Positions 8,568 through 18,523 are shown, numbered from the stretch's first letter. The stretch: DNA of 64,000 bases from Salimicrobium humidisoli (GCF_002295105.1 NZ_NSGH01000014.1:1-64000), one strand, 5' to 3'. Made by a program: numbers and translations. Notes: a model not told the origin generated them from the sequence alone.

Positions 8568-10430
8568 GTGAGTAATGCGATTGTACAACAGCGCGGCATT
8601 GGTGCTATGATTTGGGACTATATTACAACGGTTGACCACAAAAAAATTGCGCACCTTTACCTGGTCGCCGGAGGTCTATTCTTCCTGATCGGCGGCCTCG
8701 AAGCGCTGATAATACGTATCCAGCTGATGCAGCCGGACAGTAACTTTATTTCAGCAGGTCTTTACAACGAAATGATTACGATGCACGGTACTACGATGAT
8801 ATTCCTGGCTGCCATGCCACTTATATTTGCATTGATGAACGCCGTAGTACCATTGCAGATAGGAGCGAGGGACGTAGCGTTTCCTTTCCTTAACTCCCTT
8901 GGTTTCTGGCTGTTTTTATTTGGAGGTCTATTACTGAACGTTTCCTGGTTCACTGGAGGAGCGCCGGATGCGGGCTGGACTAACTATGCACCGTTATCCT
9001 CGACATCTCCGGGCCACGGAGTGGATTATTACGTAATGGGACTTCAGATAGCGGGGGCAGGAACACTGATCGGTGGTATTAACTTCCTGGTAACGATCAT
9101 TAACATGAGAGCACCTGGTATGACTTATATGCGTATGCCGCTATTCACCTGGACAACATTCATTACCAGCGTCCTGATTCTTTTCGCGTTCCCGGCTCTT
9201 ACAGTAGGTCTATTCCTTATGATGTTCGATCGTATGTTTGGCTCTGCCTTCTTCGACGTAACTGCCGGAGGAAACGCAATCATTTGGGAACACTTATTCT
9301 GGATATTCGGGCACCCGGAAGTTTATATTCTGATTCTTCCTGTGTTCGGGGCATTCAGTGATATTTTCTCTACATTTTCTAAGAAGAGACTTTTCGGTTA
9401 CTCTGCAATGGTATTTGCAACAGTGCTGATCGGTTTTCTAGGGTTCATGGTTTGGGCCCACCACATGTTTACAGTAGGACTCGGTCCGATTGCAAACTCT
9501 ATTTTCGCAGTTTCCACTATGGCGATCGCCGTACCTACAGGAATCAAGATCTTCAACTGGCTGTTTACCATGTGGGGCGGAAGTATTAAACTAAGTGTCG
9601 CTATGCTCTGGGCACTCGGGTTCATACCTACATTTACAATTGGAGGTATGACTGGGGTAATGCTCGGTTCAGCAGCAGCCGACTACCAGTATCACGATAC
9701 ATACTTCGTGGTTGCCCACTTCCACTACGTTATTGTCGGAGGTACAGTATTTGGCCTATTTGCGGCTATGCACTACTGGTGGCCGAAGATGTTCGGAAAA
9801 GTATTGAACGAGAAATTGGGTCACTTAGGTTTCTGGCCATTCTTCATCGGTTTCCATCTGACATTCTTCATCCAGCACTTCCTGGGACTGATGGGAATGC
9901 CTAGACGTTACTGGACATATTTCGAAGGACAGGGTCTTGCAACCGGTAACCTGATCAGTACAATAGGTGCCTTCCTGATGGCTATCGGAACTCTGGTATT
10001 CTTATATAACGTAGTTTATACAGCAATTAAGGAACCTAAAGCTTCTGCGGATCCTTGGGATGGCCGTACTCTCGAATGGTCTCTGCCATCTGCACCTCCA
10101 TTTTATAACTTTAAACAGACTCCACTCGTACGTGGACTGGATCCACTATGGATTGAAAAGATGGAAGGAAGAAAAGGTATTACTCCTGCGGAACCGCTTG
10201 GCGATATTCATATGCCTAATGGCTCTATACTTCCATTCCTGATGTCAATGGGTCTGTTTATTGCAGGCTTCGGATTTATTTATCAGGTAGACAACAAACT
10301 GTGGTTTATAGCAGTTGCTGTCGGCATGGGACTTTTCTTCGCTTCCATGTTCACCAGATCGTTCAAAGATGATCTCGGTTATCATATTCATAAAGAAGAT
10401 CTTATTGAAAAGGGGGATGGCAAAGAATGA
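8568..10430 (+). CDS. ctaD: Cytochrome c oxidase subunit I
   Basis: The 620-residue catalytic subunit holds the low-spin heme and the heme a3-CuB centre where oxygen is reduced with proton pumping. Visible ligands include His73 (MITMHGTT), the CuB His249 with its cross-link partner Tyr253 (GHPEVY), and the paired His of VVAHFHYVI. The Tyr in the GHPEVY helix marks the A-family of pumps. Translation starts at GTG 8568 behind AAAGGAGG. The stop overlaps the ctaE ATG (ATGA), implying coupled translation. Length is normal for the Bacillus caa3 enzyme. Confidence 0.97.
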   Translation: MSNAIVQQRGIGAMIWDYITTVDHKKIAHLYLVAGGLFFLIGGLEALIIRIQLMQPDSNFISAGLYNEMITMHGTTMIFLAAMPLIFALMNAVVPLQIGARDVAFPFLNSLGFWLFLFGGLLLNVSWFTGGAPDAGWTNYAPLSSTSPGHGVDYYVMGLQIAGAGTLIGGINFLVTIINMRAPGMTYMRMPLFTWTTFITSVLILFAFPALTVGLFLMMFDRMFGSAFFDVTAGGNAIIWEHLFWIFGHPEVYILILPVFGAFSDIFSTFSKKRLFGYSAMVFATVLIGFLGFMVWAHHMFTVGLGPIANSIFAVSTMAIAVPTGIKIFNWLFTMWGGSIKLSVAMLWALGFIPTFTIGGMTGVMLGSAAADYQYHDTYFVVAHFHYVIVGGTVFGLFAAMHYWWPKMFGKVLNEKLGHLGFWPFFIGFHLTFFIQHFLGLMGMPRRYWTYFEGQGLATGNLISTIGAFLMAIGTLVFLYNVVYTAIKEPKASADPWDGRTLEWSLPSAPPFYNFKQTPLVRGLDPLWIEKMEGRKGITPAEPLGDIHMPNGSILPFLMSMGLFIAGFGFIYQVDNKLWFIAVAVGMGLFFASMFTRSFKDDLGYHIHKEDLIEKGDGKE

Positions 10431-11050
10431 GTCATGACGACGTTTTAAATCCAAAACATATGCCCCATGATCCGGAAAAAGCCACCCTTGAAGGTAAAAA
10501 TAAATTTGTCGGTTTCTGGATGTTCCTCGGAGGAGAGACGGTACTTTTCGCCTCTCTCTTCGGAACATACCTGGCTCTCTCCGGATCTACATCCGGCGAC
10601 AACACTCCCGAAAACCTGTTTGGACTTGAGCTTGTTTTCATAATGACTATGCTGCTGCTGACAAGTTCTTTGACCAGCGTGTATGCTATGTATCATATGA
10701 AAAACCATGATTTCAAAAAAATGCAGCTCTGGCTGGGAGTTACAGTACTTCTGGGACTTGGTTTTCTTGGATGCGAAATTTATGAATTCTACCACTACAT
10801 CCACGAATACGGATTCACGTTCCGTTCTTCTGCCTTCGGGTCCGGGTTTTATACATTGGTCGGTTTCCACGGAGGACACGTTCTATTTGGTTTATTCTGG
10901 ATAACTTCATTGATGATCCGGAACCAGAAACGCGGTTTGAATTTATATAACGCACCTAAATTCTACATTTCCAGTCTTTACTGGCACTTCATTGACGTAG
11001 TGTGGGTGTTCATTTTCACCGTAGTATACCTACTAGGAAAGGTGGGGTAA
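10427..11050 (+). CDS. ctaE: Cytochrome c oxidase subunit III
   Basis: A 207-residue membrane subunit with five predicted helices, as in the short bacterial caa3 form. It stabilises subunit I and helps proton uptake. Family features include FWMFLGGETVLFAS in the first helix and GFHGGHV and YWHFIDVVWVFIF near the end. The gene overlaps ctaD by 4 nt (ATGA) and is followed after 3 nt by ctaF. Confidence 0.95.
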   Translation: MSHDDVLNPKHMPHDPEKATLEGKNKFVGFWMFLGGETVLFASLFGTYLALSGSTSGDNTPENLFGLELVFIMTMLLLTSSLTSVYAMYHMKNHDFKKMQLWLGVTVLLGLGFLGCEIYEFYHYIHEYGFTFRSSAFGSGFYTLVGFHGGHVLFGLFWITSLMIRNQKRGLNLYNAPKFYISSLYWHFIDVVWVFIFTVVYLLGKVG

Positions 11051-11053
11051 GCG

Positions 11054-11380
11054 ATGTCGGAACGTACGGAGAACGTATCAAGGCACAAATTGAATGTACG
11101 GAAAGATGAAAACAAAGAAGAAATGGTGCAGCAGGTCATTACTTTTGCGCTTATGATCCTGTTTACCCTTATTGCTTTTAGTATGGTAATCCTGGACATC
11201 AGTTCTTATTTCATAAAACCGATACTTCTTTTACTGGCTGGAGTTCAGGTAGCATTTCAGTTGTTCTATTTTATGCATATGAAGAATAAAGGGCATTTCA
11301 TGCCGACCGTCATCATGTTCGGCGGAATGACAATTGCACTTGCAACTATTATCACTTTTACTACAATCATTTGGTGGTAA
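11054..11380 (+). CDS. ctaF: Cytochrome c oxidase subunit IV, caa3 type
   Basis: A 108-residue small membrane subunit with three helices in its last 75 residues, including LLLAGVQVAFQLFYFMHM, typical of the CtaF/COX4 prokaryotic family. It supports assembly and stability of the oxidase. The start ATG lies 3 nt after ctaE, with AAAGGTGGGG upstream. An intrinsic terminator follows, ending the ctaCDEF transcript before ctaG. Confidence 0.92.
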   Translation: MSERTENVSRHKLNVRKDENKEEMVQQVITFALMILFTLIAFSMVILDISSYFIKPILLLLAGVQVAFQLFYFMHMKNKGHFMPTVIMFGGMTIALATIITFTTIIWW

Positions 11381-11383
11381 TAC

Positions 11384-11412
11384 AAAAACCGGGGGCTCTC
11401 CTCCGGTTTTTT
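11384..11412 (+). terminator. Terminator after ctaF
   Basis: AACCGGGGG and CCTCCGGTT form a stem with one G-T pair around a short loop, flanked by A residues and followed by TTTTTT. Confidence 0.75.
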
Positions 11413-11536
11413 CGTGTGAAAGTATATGAATATCACCTCTATTTTTCCTTCAGCTAAATCCCTGAAAGACTGACATAATAGGTGGGAAGAAAAGGAATGA
11501 AGGTATGGACAGAGAAAGAACTTCAACTAAGCAATT

Positions 11537-11566
11537 TTGACATTTTAGAAAACAATAGGGGATATA
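11537..11566 (+). promoter_or_regulatory. Possible ctaG promoter
   Basis: A perfect TTGACA lies at 11537-11542. The -10 is weak (GATATA at 11561-11566, 18-nt spacing). The preceding gap (11413-11536) shows nothing else I can name. Confidence 0.3.
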
Positions 11567-11631
11567 TCTATTATTTTTGAACGTTGTGATTTAAAATAGC
11601 AGTTAGCAAGTTATTTTAAGGGGTGAGATAG

Positions 11632-12549
11632 ATGTGGTTAGAATTACAAATATTCGGATTCCGGGCGTTGTGGAGCCCTTTCTATATGATTTTCGTAGCC
11701 GTACTTGCTCTGGTATACTATTATCTGACCGGACCGGGCCGGCGGAATGATAAGGAGAAAGCGACAGGTTTCCAACAGATCACGTTTTTCTCAGGTTTAG
11801 TGCTGCTTTACATAGTTAAAGGTTCTCCCATAGATTTGATGGCGCACATTATGTTTGCCGCTCACATGACCCAGATGGCTCTGTACTATCTCGTGTTTCC
11901 TTTTCTGATCATTAATGGAGTGCCGGGCGAGGTCTGGAGAAGAATTTTTGACCGTCCGGTAATACGGCCGATTTTGAAGTTCATTACAAAACCGTTGTTG
12001 TCACTATTACTGTTCAGCGGATTCTTTTCCATGTACCACGTGCCTGCGGTTTTTGATTTCGCCAAATCGAACGAAATCATCCACGCCGGGTTTTCCACCA
12101 CTATTCTTTTCTTCGCTTTTTGTATGTGGGTATCCGTCTTCCCTCCTACGGAAGGCTTAGACAGACTCGGACCTCTACTGAAGATAGGCGTCATTTTTGG
12201 AAGTGGTGTGTTGCTGACCCCTGCATGTGCTCTGATCATATTCTCTGATGCTCCGCTGTATGCGACATACACGCAGTCCGGTGCCTGGATGGACGCTCTC
12301 AGTCTATGTGTGCCTACCGGAGTTCTCGAAGGGCTGGCAGGTTCACTGAACGGGCCGGAATTCTTTACGTCGATGCCTCTGTTACAGGACCAGCAGCTTG
12401 GCGGAATCATCATGAAAATAATGCAGGAAGTTATTTTTGCGGCTATCATCGGGCACATCTTTTTCTCATGGTTCAACAAGGAACGAAATATAGTCGATCC
12501 TATACCGGAAGTATCGATGGAACAAAATGAATATGTACAGGAGAGATAA
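11632..12549 (+). CDS. ctaG: Cytochrome c oxidase assembly factor CtaG
   Basis: This 305-residue protein has seven or so transmembrane helices and belongs to the caa3-type CtaG family (DUF1404), unrelated to the Cox11-type CtaG of proteobacteria. In B. subtilis it is needed for formation of active caa3 oxidase, probably for copper insertion. His- and Met-rich spots such as MAHIMFAAHMTQMA fit a metal role, though this is inference. RBS GGGGTGAG precedes the ATG at 11632. It follows ctaF behind a terminator and is followed 2 nt later by the DUF420 gene. Confidence 0.92.
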   Translation: MWLELQIFGFRALWSPFYMIFVAVLALVYYYLTGPGRRNDKEKATGFQQITFFSGLVLLYIVKGSPIDLMAHIMFAAHMTQMALYYLVFPFLIINGVPGEVWRRIFDRPVIRPILKFITKPLLSLLLFSGFFSMYHVPAVFDFAKSNEIIHAGFSTTILFFAFCMWVSVFPPTEGLDRLGPLLKIGVIFGSGVLLTPACALIIFSDAPLYATYTQSGAWMDALSLCVPTGVLEGLAGSLNGPEFFTSMPLLQDQQLGGIIMKIMQEVIFAAIIGHIFFSWFNKERNIVDPIPEVSMEQNEYVQER

Positions 12550-12551
12550 CA

Positions 12552-13007
12552 ATGCCCTTATTGCCAACGATTAGTACTGCTTTTATTGTACTAAGTGCTG
12601 TTCTGGTGGGGATCGGCTGGATTCTCATAGCTAATGATAAAAGATCAGCTCATAAGAAAGTTATGCTTGCAGCTGCGCTCAGCGCTCTGATATTTTTCAT
12701 AATCTACGTAAGCCGGACCGTCTTCATCGGAAATACAAGCTTTGGAGGACCCGAGGAATACAAGATTTACTATACTGTATTTCTTATTTTCCACATAACG
12801 CTTGCGACAACCGGGGCGGTGTTCGGTATCATCACGATTATCCTTGCGCTTAAACGGAATATTAAAAAGCATCGCAAGATCGGACCGGTCACCAGTATCA
12901 TATGGTTTTTTACTGCGATTACCGGAGTAGCTGTCTATCTTCTTCTATATATCATATATGACGGGGGAGATACGACCAGCGTCATTAAAGCGATTCTGGG
13001 TACATGA
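12552..13007 (+). CDS. DUF420 membrane protein (YozB-like)
   Basis: A 151-residue integral membrane protein with four to five helices. It matches the DUF420/YozB family (motifs HKKVMLAAALSALIFFI, IYYTVFLIFHITLATTG, KHRKIGPVTSIIW). His residues inside helices suggest metal or heme contact, and the family often sits beside cytochrome oxidase genes, but its role is not established. The gene is coupled to ctaG, and ACAGGAGAG inside the end of ctaG serves as its ribosome-binding site. A strong bidirectional terminator follows. Confidence 0.8.
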   Translation: MPLLPTISTAFIVLSAVLVGIGWILIANDKRSAHKKVMLAAALSALIFFIIYVSRTVFIGNTSFGGPEEYKIYYTVFLIFHITLATTGAVFGIITIILALKRNIKKHRKIGPVTSIIWFFTAITGVAVYLLLYIIYDGGDTTSVIKAILGT

Positions 13008-13042
13008 TCGGTATCGTAAATTAAAATTCAGGAAAAAATCAC

Positions 13043-13086
13043 AAAAAGCGGTCTGTACGGGGGGAACCCCGGGCAGACCGCTTTTT
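13043..13086 (+). terminator. Bidirectional terminator between the DUF420 gene and the YtvI-type gene
   Basis: AAAAAGCGGTCTG pairs with CAGACCGCTTTTT around an 18-nt GC-rich loop. The A-run on one side and T-run on the other let it stop transcription from both converging genes. Confidence 0.85.
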
Positions 13087-13161
13087 ATGAGGAATATTAT
13101 ATTTATTACGTCATTTTATCGAATTCCTCACTAGAGAAGAGTAATGTGAGAAATAGGTACA

Positions 13162-14220
13162 TTAAAGTTTGACATTCAACTTGATCAGACCGGCTTCCTT
13201 AGCGGAATTGAAGGCTATGATGACAAGAGGACCTACGAAAAATCCGAGTACCCCTATAAGTTTCAGACCTATATACATTGCTACAAGAGTAGCAAGCGGG
13301 GAAAGGCCGATCTGTGTTCCCATGACTTTCGGTTCGACCGTACGCCGGATGGCCAGCAGCACGATAGCGAGTACCATAAGTTGGGTTCCGGTCGCAGCGT
13401 CTCCGGTAGCGTACATGTAAACGGACCAGGGGCCTATAATGGCGATGGAACCGATAATCGGAATGAAATCTACTGCCCAGGTAATCAGAGCCATAAGAAT
13501 AGCGACTTCGGGTGAAATGAAGAGAAGTGCCACCAGCGTAACTATAAATATAATGATGCTGACCTGGAACTGTGCTTTCAGAAAACCGAACACGACATAG
13601 CTGAGACGGGCATTCATGAATTGAACCTTTTCGGAAGTTTCTTCGGTCAAGTAGGAATGCATTTTCGTTTTCAGCCTTGGCAGTTCCAGCATAAACAGAA
13701 AGAGAGCGATCAGGTACACGAGCAGACTTACTATCAGATTAGGTATTTTAGCCGCAAGTGCAGTTACATTTTCTATGTTTAATGTATCGGTAAGTCTTTC
13801 GGTGGACCTTTCCAAACTCTCTTCGATACGATCGGAAGTCTGGTCAATGAACTCTTTAGGCAGCATTTCTGTAAGGTTGTTCATGTTATCTTTTAAATCG
13901 ATGACTACCTGGTTCAGCTGGGAAATATAAAGAGGGGCGTTATCAATCAGATGTATGATTTGAGCTACAGCTCTTGTCACAGCGAATGTACCTACGAGCC
14001 CTAGAAGTAAGAGAAACAAGAGAAATACGATAGACACGGAAAATTGCCGGCCTATATGGAATCTATACTGAAACCAGCGTACCGACGGGTTCAGAAATAG
14101 GGCGGTGATGAAAGCGATTATGAGAGGAACTGCTACAGGCAGTATGAAATAAGCTGCTGCGAGCCCGATAATTGTAAGAAAAATCAATGTCCATTGACGT
14201 TTAGTTATTTGTTTAAACAA
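13162..14220 (-). CDS. AI-2E family transporter (YtvI-type membrane protein)
   Basis: This 352-residue membrane protein has the AI-2E transporter family pattern: two N-terminal helix pairs, a long hydrophilic stretch (about 85-155) with amphipathic segments, then five helices. The C-terminal family signature is RTVEPKVMGTQIGLSPLA. Members include export proteins and the sporulation protein YtvI; the substrate cannot be read from sequence. Translation probably starts at TTG 14220 behind GGAAAGGAG at long spacing. B. subtilis has no gene of this type at this position between ctaG and ylbF. Nothing suggests a sporulation role, since other sporulation genes are gone. Confidence 0.75.
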   Translation of the reverse strand: MFKQITKRQWTLIFLTIIGLAAAYFILPVAVPLIIAFITALFLNPSVRWFQYRFHIGRQFSVSIVFLLFLLLLGLVGTFAVTRAVAQIIHLIDNAPLYISQLNQVVIDLKDNMNNLTEMLPKEFIDQTSDRIEESLERSTERLTDTLNIENVTALAAKIPNLIVSLLVYLIALFLFMLELPRLKTKMHSYLTEETSEKVQFMNARLSYVVFGFLKAQFQVSIIIFIVTLVALLFISPEVAILMALITWAVDFIPIIGSIAIIGPWSVYMYATGDAATGTQLMVLAIVLLAIRRTVEPKVMGTQIGLSPLATLVAMYIGLKLIGVLGFFVGPLVIIAFNSAKEAGLIKLNVKL

Positions 14221-14258
14221 CGCGGGGCCGTGTCTCCTTTCCCTTGAGAAATCGTTCG

Positions 14259-14294
14259 AAAAAAGAGTCGCCCATCATTCACGATGCGCGACTC
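14259..14294 (-). terminator. Terminator after the YugN-like gene
   Basis: On the minus strand, GAGTCGC and GCGACTC form a 7-bp stem with a 16-nt loop, followed by TTTTTT. It lies 9 nt after the stop of the gene that ends at 14303. Confidence 0.75.
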
Positions 14295-14302
14295 CCAATC
14301 CA

Positions 14303-14674
14303 TTACTCGTCTGTCTGGTTCGCCTTTGCCGGAGCCTGTACTTTGCTGATCAAATAATGAGACTTATCGATTAAATCTTTGGAGAATCCTTCTTCTTCAC
14401 CGTATTCGACTCCATGAGGATAATAATGCTTTCCGAGCAGCGGAGTCATGAGTTTCATAACGGCATTTCCTTTATCCACGTCTCCACTGAGAGCATAACC
14501 CTGGATTCTTACGTAGTAAGTGATGTTCGTTTCAGGGGATTCGATTTTATGATCGTATGTAACCCTTTCATAGTCCCAGGATCCGCCGAGCATAAACCCG
14601 TTTGATTCCATGATTCGTGTCAACGTCTTCACGTCGAGTACTAAATCTTCGATACCAGTGTTTTCTAATTTCAT
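14303..14674 (-). CDS. YugN-like family protein
   Basis: A 123-residue soluble protein matching the YugN-like family (PF08868), with the usual N-terminal GFMLGGSWDYERVTYDHKI followed by a YYVRIQGYA strand. No function is established for the family. I chose the ATG at 14674 because GTGAGGTGGAG lies at proper spacing; the in-frame GTG at 14683 overlaps that site. It is divergent from ricF and corresponds in position to ylbA of B. subtilis, which I believe belongs to the same family. Confidence 0.75.
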   Translation of the reverse strand: MKLENTGIEDLVLDVKTLTRIMESNGFMLGGSWDYERVTYDHKIESPETNITYYVRIQGYALSGDVDKGNAVMKLMTPLLGKHYYPHGVEYGEEEGFSKDLIDKSHYLISKVQAPAKANQTDE

Positions 14675-14825
14675 ACTCTCCACCTCACAACAAATTATGT
14701 ATAGTTAACATTTTATTATGAAAAGAAGAAAGTTGCAATTAAACCGGAAGGGTTTATCGTTAAATTTAGTCTTTTTCACGCGAAAGGGGAATTTCTCAAG
14801 AACGATTTTCTTATATGTATTAGTC

Positions 14826-14834
14826 TGATATGAT
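14826..14834 (+). promoter_or_regulatory. Extended -10 promoter for ricF/ylbF
   Basis: TGATATGAT (TG plus TATGAT) lies about 24 nt before the ricF ATG. No convincing -35 hexamer is present. Confidence 0.4.
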
Positions 14835-14857
14835 AAAGGAGGAGGTGAATCCCTTTT

Positions 14858-15292
14858 ATGCTAGCTACTATGGAAATTGTAGACTTGTTGGATAGATCGG
14901 AAGAGATAGGCCAGATAATAATGAAATCAGACGTTATGGAAGAGTTCTATGAGGCGAAATCCGACCTTGCCAAAGATGAAGAAGCTCAGACTCTCATACG
15001 TAATTTTAATAAAATGAAAGACCAATACGAAGAAGTACAGCGTTTCGGAAGGTATCATCCCGATTATAGTAAAATTATGAAAAGTATCCGAAGTGTGAAA
15101 AGAGAAATGGATATGCACCCGAGCGTCGCCCGCTACAAGCGTGCTGAACGTGAACTTCAGAAGCTGCTCGATGATATTAGCCAGGACGTGGCTTTCAGCG
15201 TAAGTGAACAGATTAAAGTCCCACGGAACGGGATGGTTTTCACAGATACCGGCTGTTCATGCGGCAGTGGCGGCGGCTGTGGCTGTTCTTAA
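14858..15292 (+). CDS. ricF: RicF (YlbF), RNase Y regulatory complex subunit
   Basis: A 144-residue, mostly helical protein that aligns over its length with YlbF/RicF, starting with the same xLATME pattern and sharing YEEVQRFGRYHPDY. With RicA (YmcA) and RicT (YaaT) it forms the Y-complex, which steers RNase Y cleavage and carries iron-sulfur clusters. The C terminus holds a cysteine-rich tail, CSCGSGGGCGC, consistent with cluster binding. GGAGGAGGTG precedes the ATG. In B. subtilis the complex promotes sporulation, competence and biofilm; keeping it here although neighbouring sporulation genes are lost supports a general mRNA-processing role. Confidence 0.93.
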   Translation: MLATMEIVDLLDRSEEIGQIIMKSDVMEEFYEAKSDLAKDEEAQTLIRNFNKMKDQYEEVQRFGRYHPDYSKIMKSIRSVKREMDMHPSVARYKRAERELQKLLDDISQDVAFSVSEQIKVPRNGMVFTDTGCSCGSGGGCGCS

Positions 15293-15308
15293 GAAGGATG
15301 TGTGAAAC

Positions 15309-15584
15309 ATGAGAGTTAAAAGACAGGGGATCATCGTTTATTTTCAGCAGATGAAAAATGTTCGTCACCTGAAGAAATACGGGCATTTGATTCATGCTTC
15401 CAAGAAACGGAAATATGCGGTTATTTACGTGAACCGGGAAGAACTTGAGGAAAAGATGGAGACACTGAATAAATTATCTTATGTACTCCGCGTGGAACCT
15501 TCCTGGAAACCGCAGGTAGAAACGGATTTTGAAAACGCCAAGCCCGATAAAGCAAAAGAATATGACTATAAGTTCGGTATATAG
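15309..15584 (+). CDS. ylbG: YlbG (DUF2129, UPF0298) protein
   Basis: A 91-residue cytosolic protein of the UPF0298/DUF2129 family, recognised from KRQGIIVYFQQMKNVRHLKKYG and KKRKYAVIYVN. No biochemical function is known. It starts 16 nt after ricF with AAGAAGGATG as the ribosome-binding site and ends before a strong terminator, so the two genes form a small operon as in B. subtilis. Confidence 0.9.
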   Translation: MRVKRQGIIVYFQQMKNVRHLKKYGHLIHASKKRKYAVIYVNREELEEKMETLNKLSYVLRVEPSWKPQVETDFENAKPDKAKEYDYKFGI

Positions 15585-15614
15585 TTACAATTACGCATTT
15601 TATAGATATATCAG

Positions 15615-15652
15615 CCCTGACCGGGCAGAAATGTCCCGGTCGGGGTTATTTA
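15615..15652 (+). terminator. Terminator after ylbG
   Basis: CCCTGACCGGG (15615-15625) pairs with CCCGGTCGGGG (15635-15645), followed by TTATTTAGTTTT. Confidence 0.8.
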
Positions 15653-15663
15653 GTTTTGAACGA

Positions 15664-16047
15664 TCAGGTAAGCCTTGCCAGGGCCTTGTTACTTCTTAAT
15701 ATTCCTATCAGGTACTGATAGTATAAATCTGTTTCAGGAAACATCGTGGATGGTTTAAGCGTATATTCCTGAATTTCCACCCCGATTTCGTCCGTCATTT
15801 CTCTGAACAGATCGAACCTGGTGTTCGGAATCTCATGAGGGTTCGGTATTCCTTCTCTGCATATATATATGGGCTGAAACTTTTCGGCCGGCTTCATTAT
15901 CAAAGCGAGAGACGTTTTCGGTTCTCCGTCAATTTCGCTGTGAAAAGCAAGGGCGGTTTCAACACGGGCTGGCATATGTTTGCCCAGTTCAACAAGTTCA
16001 TAGATATCCGTGTAACCTTCCCCCAGTTCAATGAATTTTTGTCTCAT
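15664..16047 (-). CDS. DUF7147 family protein
   Basis: A 127-residue soluble protein that I recognise as the family now called DUF7147, sometimes mis-annotated as methylthioribose kinase although it is far too short for a kinase. Conserved stretches are FIELGEGYTDIYELVELGK, PIYICREGIPNP and DLYYQYLIGILRSN. No function is known and no catalytic motif is evident. The ATG at 16047 has AAAGGAG 8 nt upstream. It is convergent with ylbG and divergent from rsmD. Confidence 0.65.
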   Translation of the reverse strand: MRQKFIELGEGYTDIYELVELGKHMPARVETALAFHSEIDGEPKTSLALIMKPAEKFQPIYICREGIPNPHEIPNTRFDLFREMTDEIGVEIQEYTLKPSTMFPETDLYYQYLIGILRSNKALARLT

Positions 16048-16262
16048 AAATATTTCTCCTTTCTTCGCTGCATCATTATTACTCTAGCACGCCAGCACTT
16101 GGTAATAAACCGTTTATATAAAACAATGGTCGGTCCCTTCCCTGATGGCGACCGCGTGACCCGTCGATAAATAAAAAAAACAGGGTTCCGGTGAATGATG
16201 ATTTTTCTGCACGGCGTTTTATGGTAGCATTAAGAAAAACCTTGTAACGGGAGGTGATCAGC

Positions 16263-17304
<1,042 letters not shown>

Positions 17305-17348
17305 ACGTCTCCCCGTGCCGACGGGAAAGTTGATTGAAAAGTATGTAT

Positions 17349-17394
17349 ACGTGAACCCGGAGTGTTAAATAACAAGGGTTCACGTATTTTTATT
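17349..17394 (+). terminator. Terminator after coaD
   Basis: ACGTGAACCC (17349-17358) pairs with GGGTTCACGT (17376-17385), followed by ATTTTTATTT. Confidence 0.8.
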
Positions 17395-17506
17395 TACGTG
17401 ACAGGGATTGCTGTACTTCCTAAATGACGGGATGTAAAATATATTTGTGTTTCAGTAAAGCAGACCTGCTTCAGACGTTCTGTACAGGTAAGGAAGGAGT
17501 AAGGGT

Positions 17507-18523
17507 ATGAGTCCGAACAGAAAAACGATTATAGCTATTGTTATTACTGCACTGATAACTGCTGTGTTATTTTCCTATCAGTTACCATACTACGTTTACA
17601 AGCCCGGCACCGCCGAGGCCCTTGACCCGGTTATTGAAGTGGATGGAGGGTACGCAAGTGAAGGCGATATGCATCTGGTTACAATCCGTGGAGGCCAGGC
17701 GACTGCAGTTCAGTGGCTGCTTGCTCAATTCAGACCCTATTATGAGTTGATGCCGCTCGAGGAAGTCAGGCCGGAGGGCGTGTCCGAACAGGAATACTTC
17801 CACGCTCAGCTGCAGATGATGGAGACCTCCCAGGAAGCAGCACAGGTGGTGGCATACGAAGCAGCCGGGAAGCAGATCGATATCCAGTATGACGGTGTCT
17901 ATGTGATGCAGCTGGTCAAAGGTATGCCAGCCGCAGATCGTCTGCAGTCCGGTGATCGTATAGTGAAAGTTGACGGTCAGGAAGTGAAAGAGTCCAGTGA
18001 TCTTATTAACTACGTGGAAGACAAAAAAGCCGGGGAAAGCGTCTCACTTCTCATCGAGAGAGAGAAAGGGACCCTGACAAGGGAAGTCGAACTGGCACCT
18101 TTCCCCGATAATGAAGAGAAAGTGGGGATAGGTATATCTCTTGTAACCGATCGATCTGTAGAGGTGGACCCGGAAGTAAATGTTGAAAGCGGAGAAATTG
18201 GCGGACCGAGTGCCGGACTGATGTTTTCACTTGAGATTTACGACCAGTTGACAGAATATGATTTAACATCCGGCAAAGAAATAGCCGGTACAGGAGAAAT
18301 AAATTATGACGGTGAAGTCGGGAAAATCGGTGGTATCGACAAAAAGGTAGTCGCAGCTGATGAAGAAGGGGCTTCTGTTTTCTTTGCACCTAATGAAGGT
18401 GGGGCTGAGGACTCCAACTATAAAATAGCCGCACAGACTGCCGAAGACATCGGTACAGATATGAAAATCGTTCCGGTGGATACGTTCCAGGAAGCGGTTG
18501 ACTATTTGAAGAAGAATAAATAA
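17507..18523 (+). CDS. ylbL: YlbL, membrane-anchored PDZ/Lon-like serine protease
   Basis: A 338-residue protein with one N-terminal membrane helix (about 7-27), a PDZ domain (about 130-200, GDRIVKVDGQEV) and a C-terminal Lon-type S16 protease domain. The catalytic Ser235 sits in GGPSAG and the general base is Lys279 or Lys280 in GGIDKK. In B. subtilis, YlbL degrades the division inhibitor YneA after DNA damage together with CtpA. The ATG at 17507 follows GGAAGGAG. It is preceded by a terminator and convergent with tmcAL; ylbJ and ylbK are missing upstream. Confidence 0.92.
   Translation: MSPNRKTIIAIVITALITAVLFSYQLPYYVYKPGTAEALDPVIEVDGGYASEGDMHLVTIRGGQATAVQWLLAQFRPYYELMPLEEVRPEGVSEQEYFHAQLQMMETSQEAAQVVAYEAAGKQIDIQYDGVYVMQLVKGMPAADRLQSGDRIVKVDGQEVKESSDLINYVEDKKAGESVSLLIEREKGTLTREVELAPFPDNEEKVGIGISLVTDRSVEVDPEVNVESGEIGGPSAGLMFSLEIYDQLTEYDLTSGKEIAGTGEINYDGEVGKIGGIDKKVVAADEEGASVFFAPNEGGAEDSNYKIAAQTAEDIGTDMKIVPVDTFQEAVDYLKKNK

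Noticed and set aside
11886-12479. Minus-strand ORF of 197 codons inside ctaG
   Set aside because: It has no ribosome-binding site or family features and lies wholly within ctaG.
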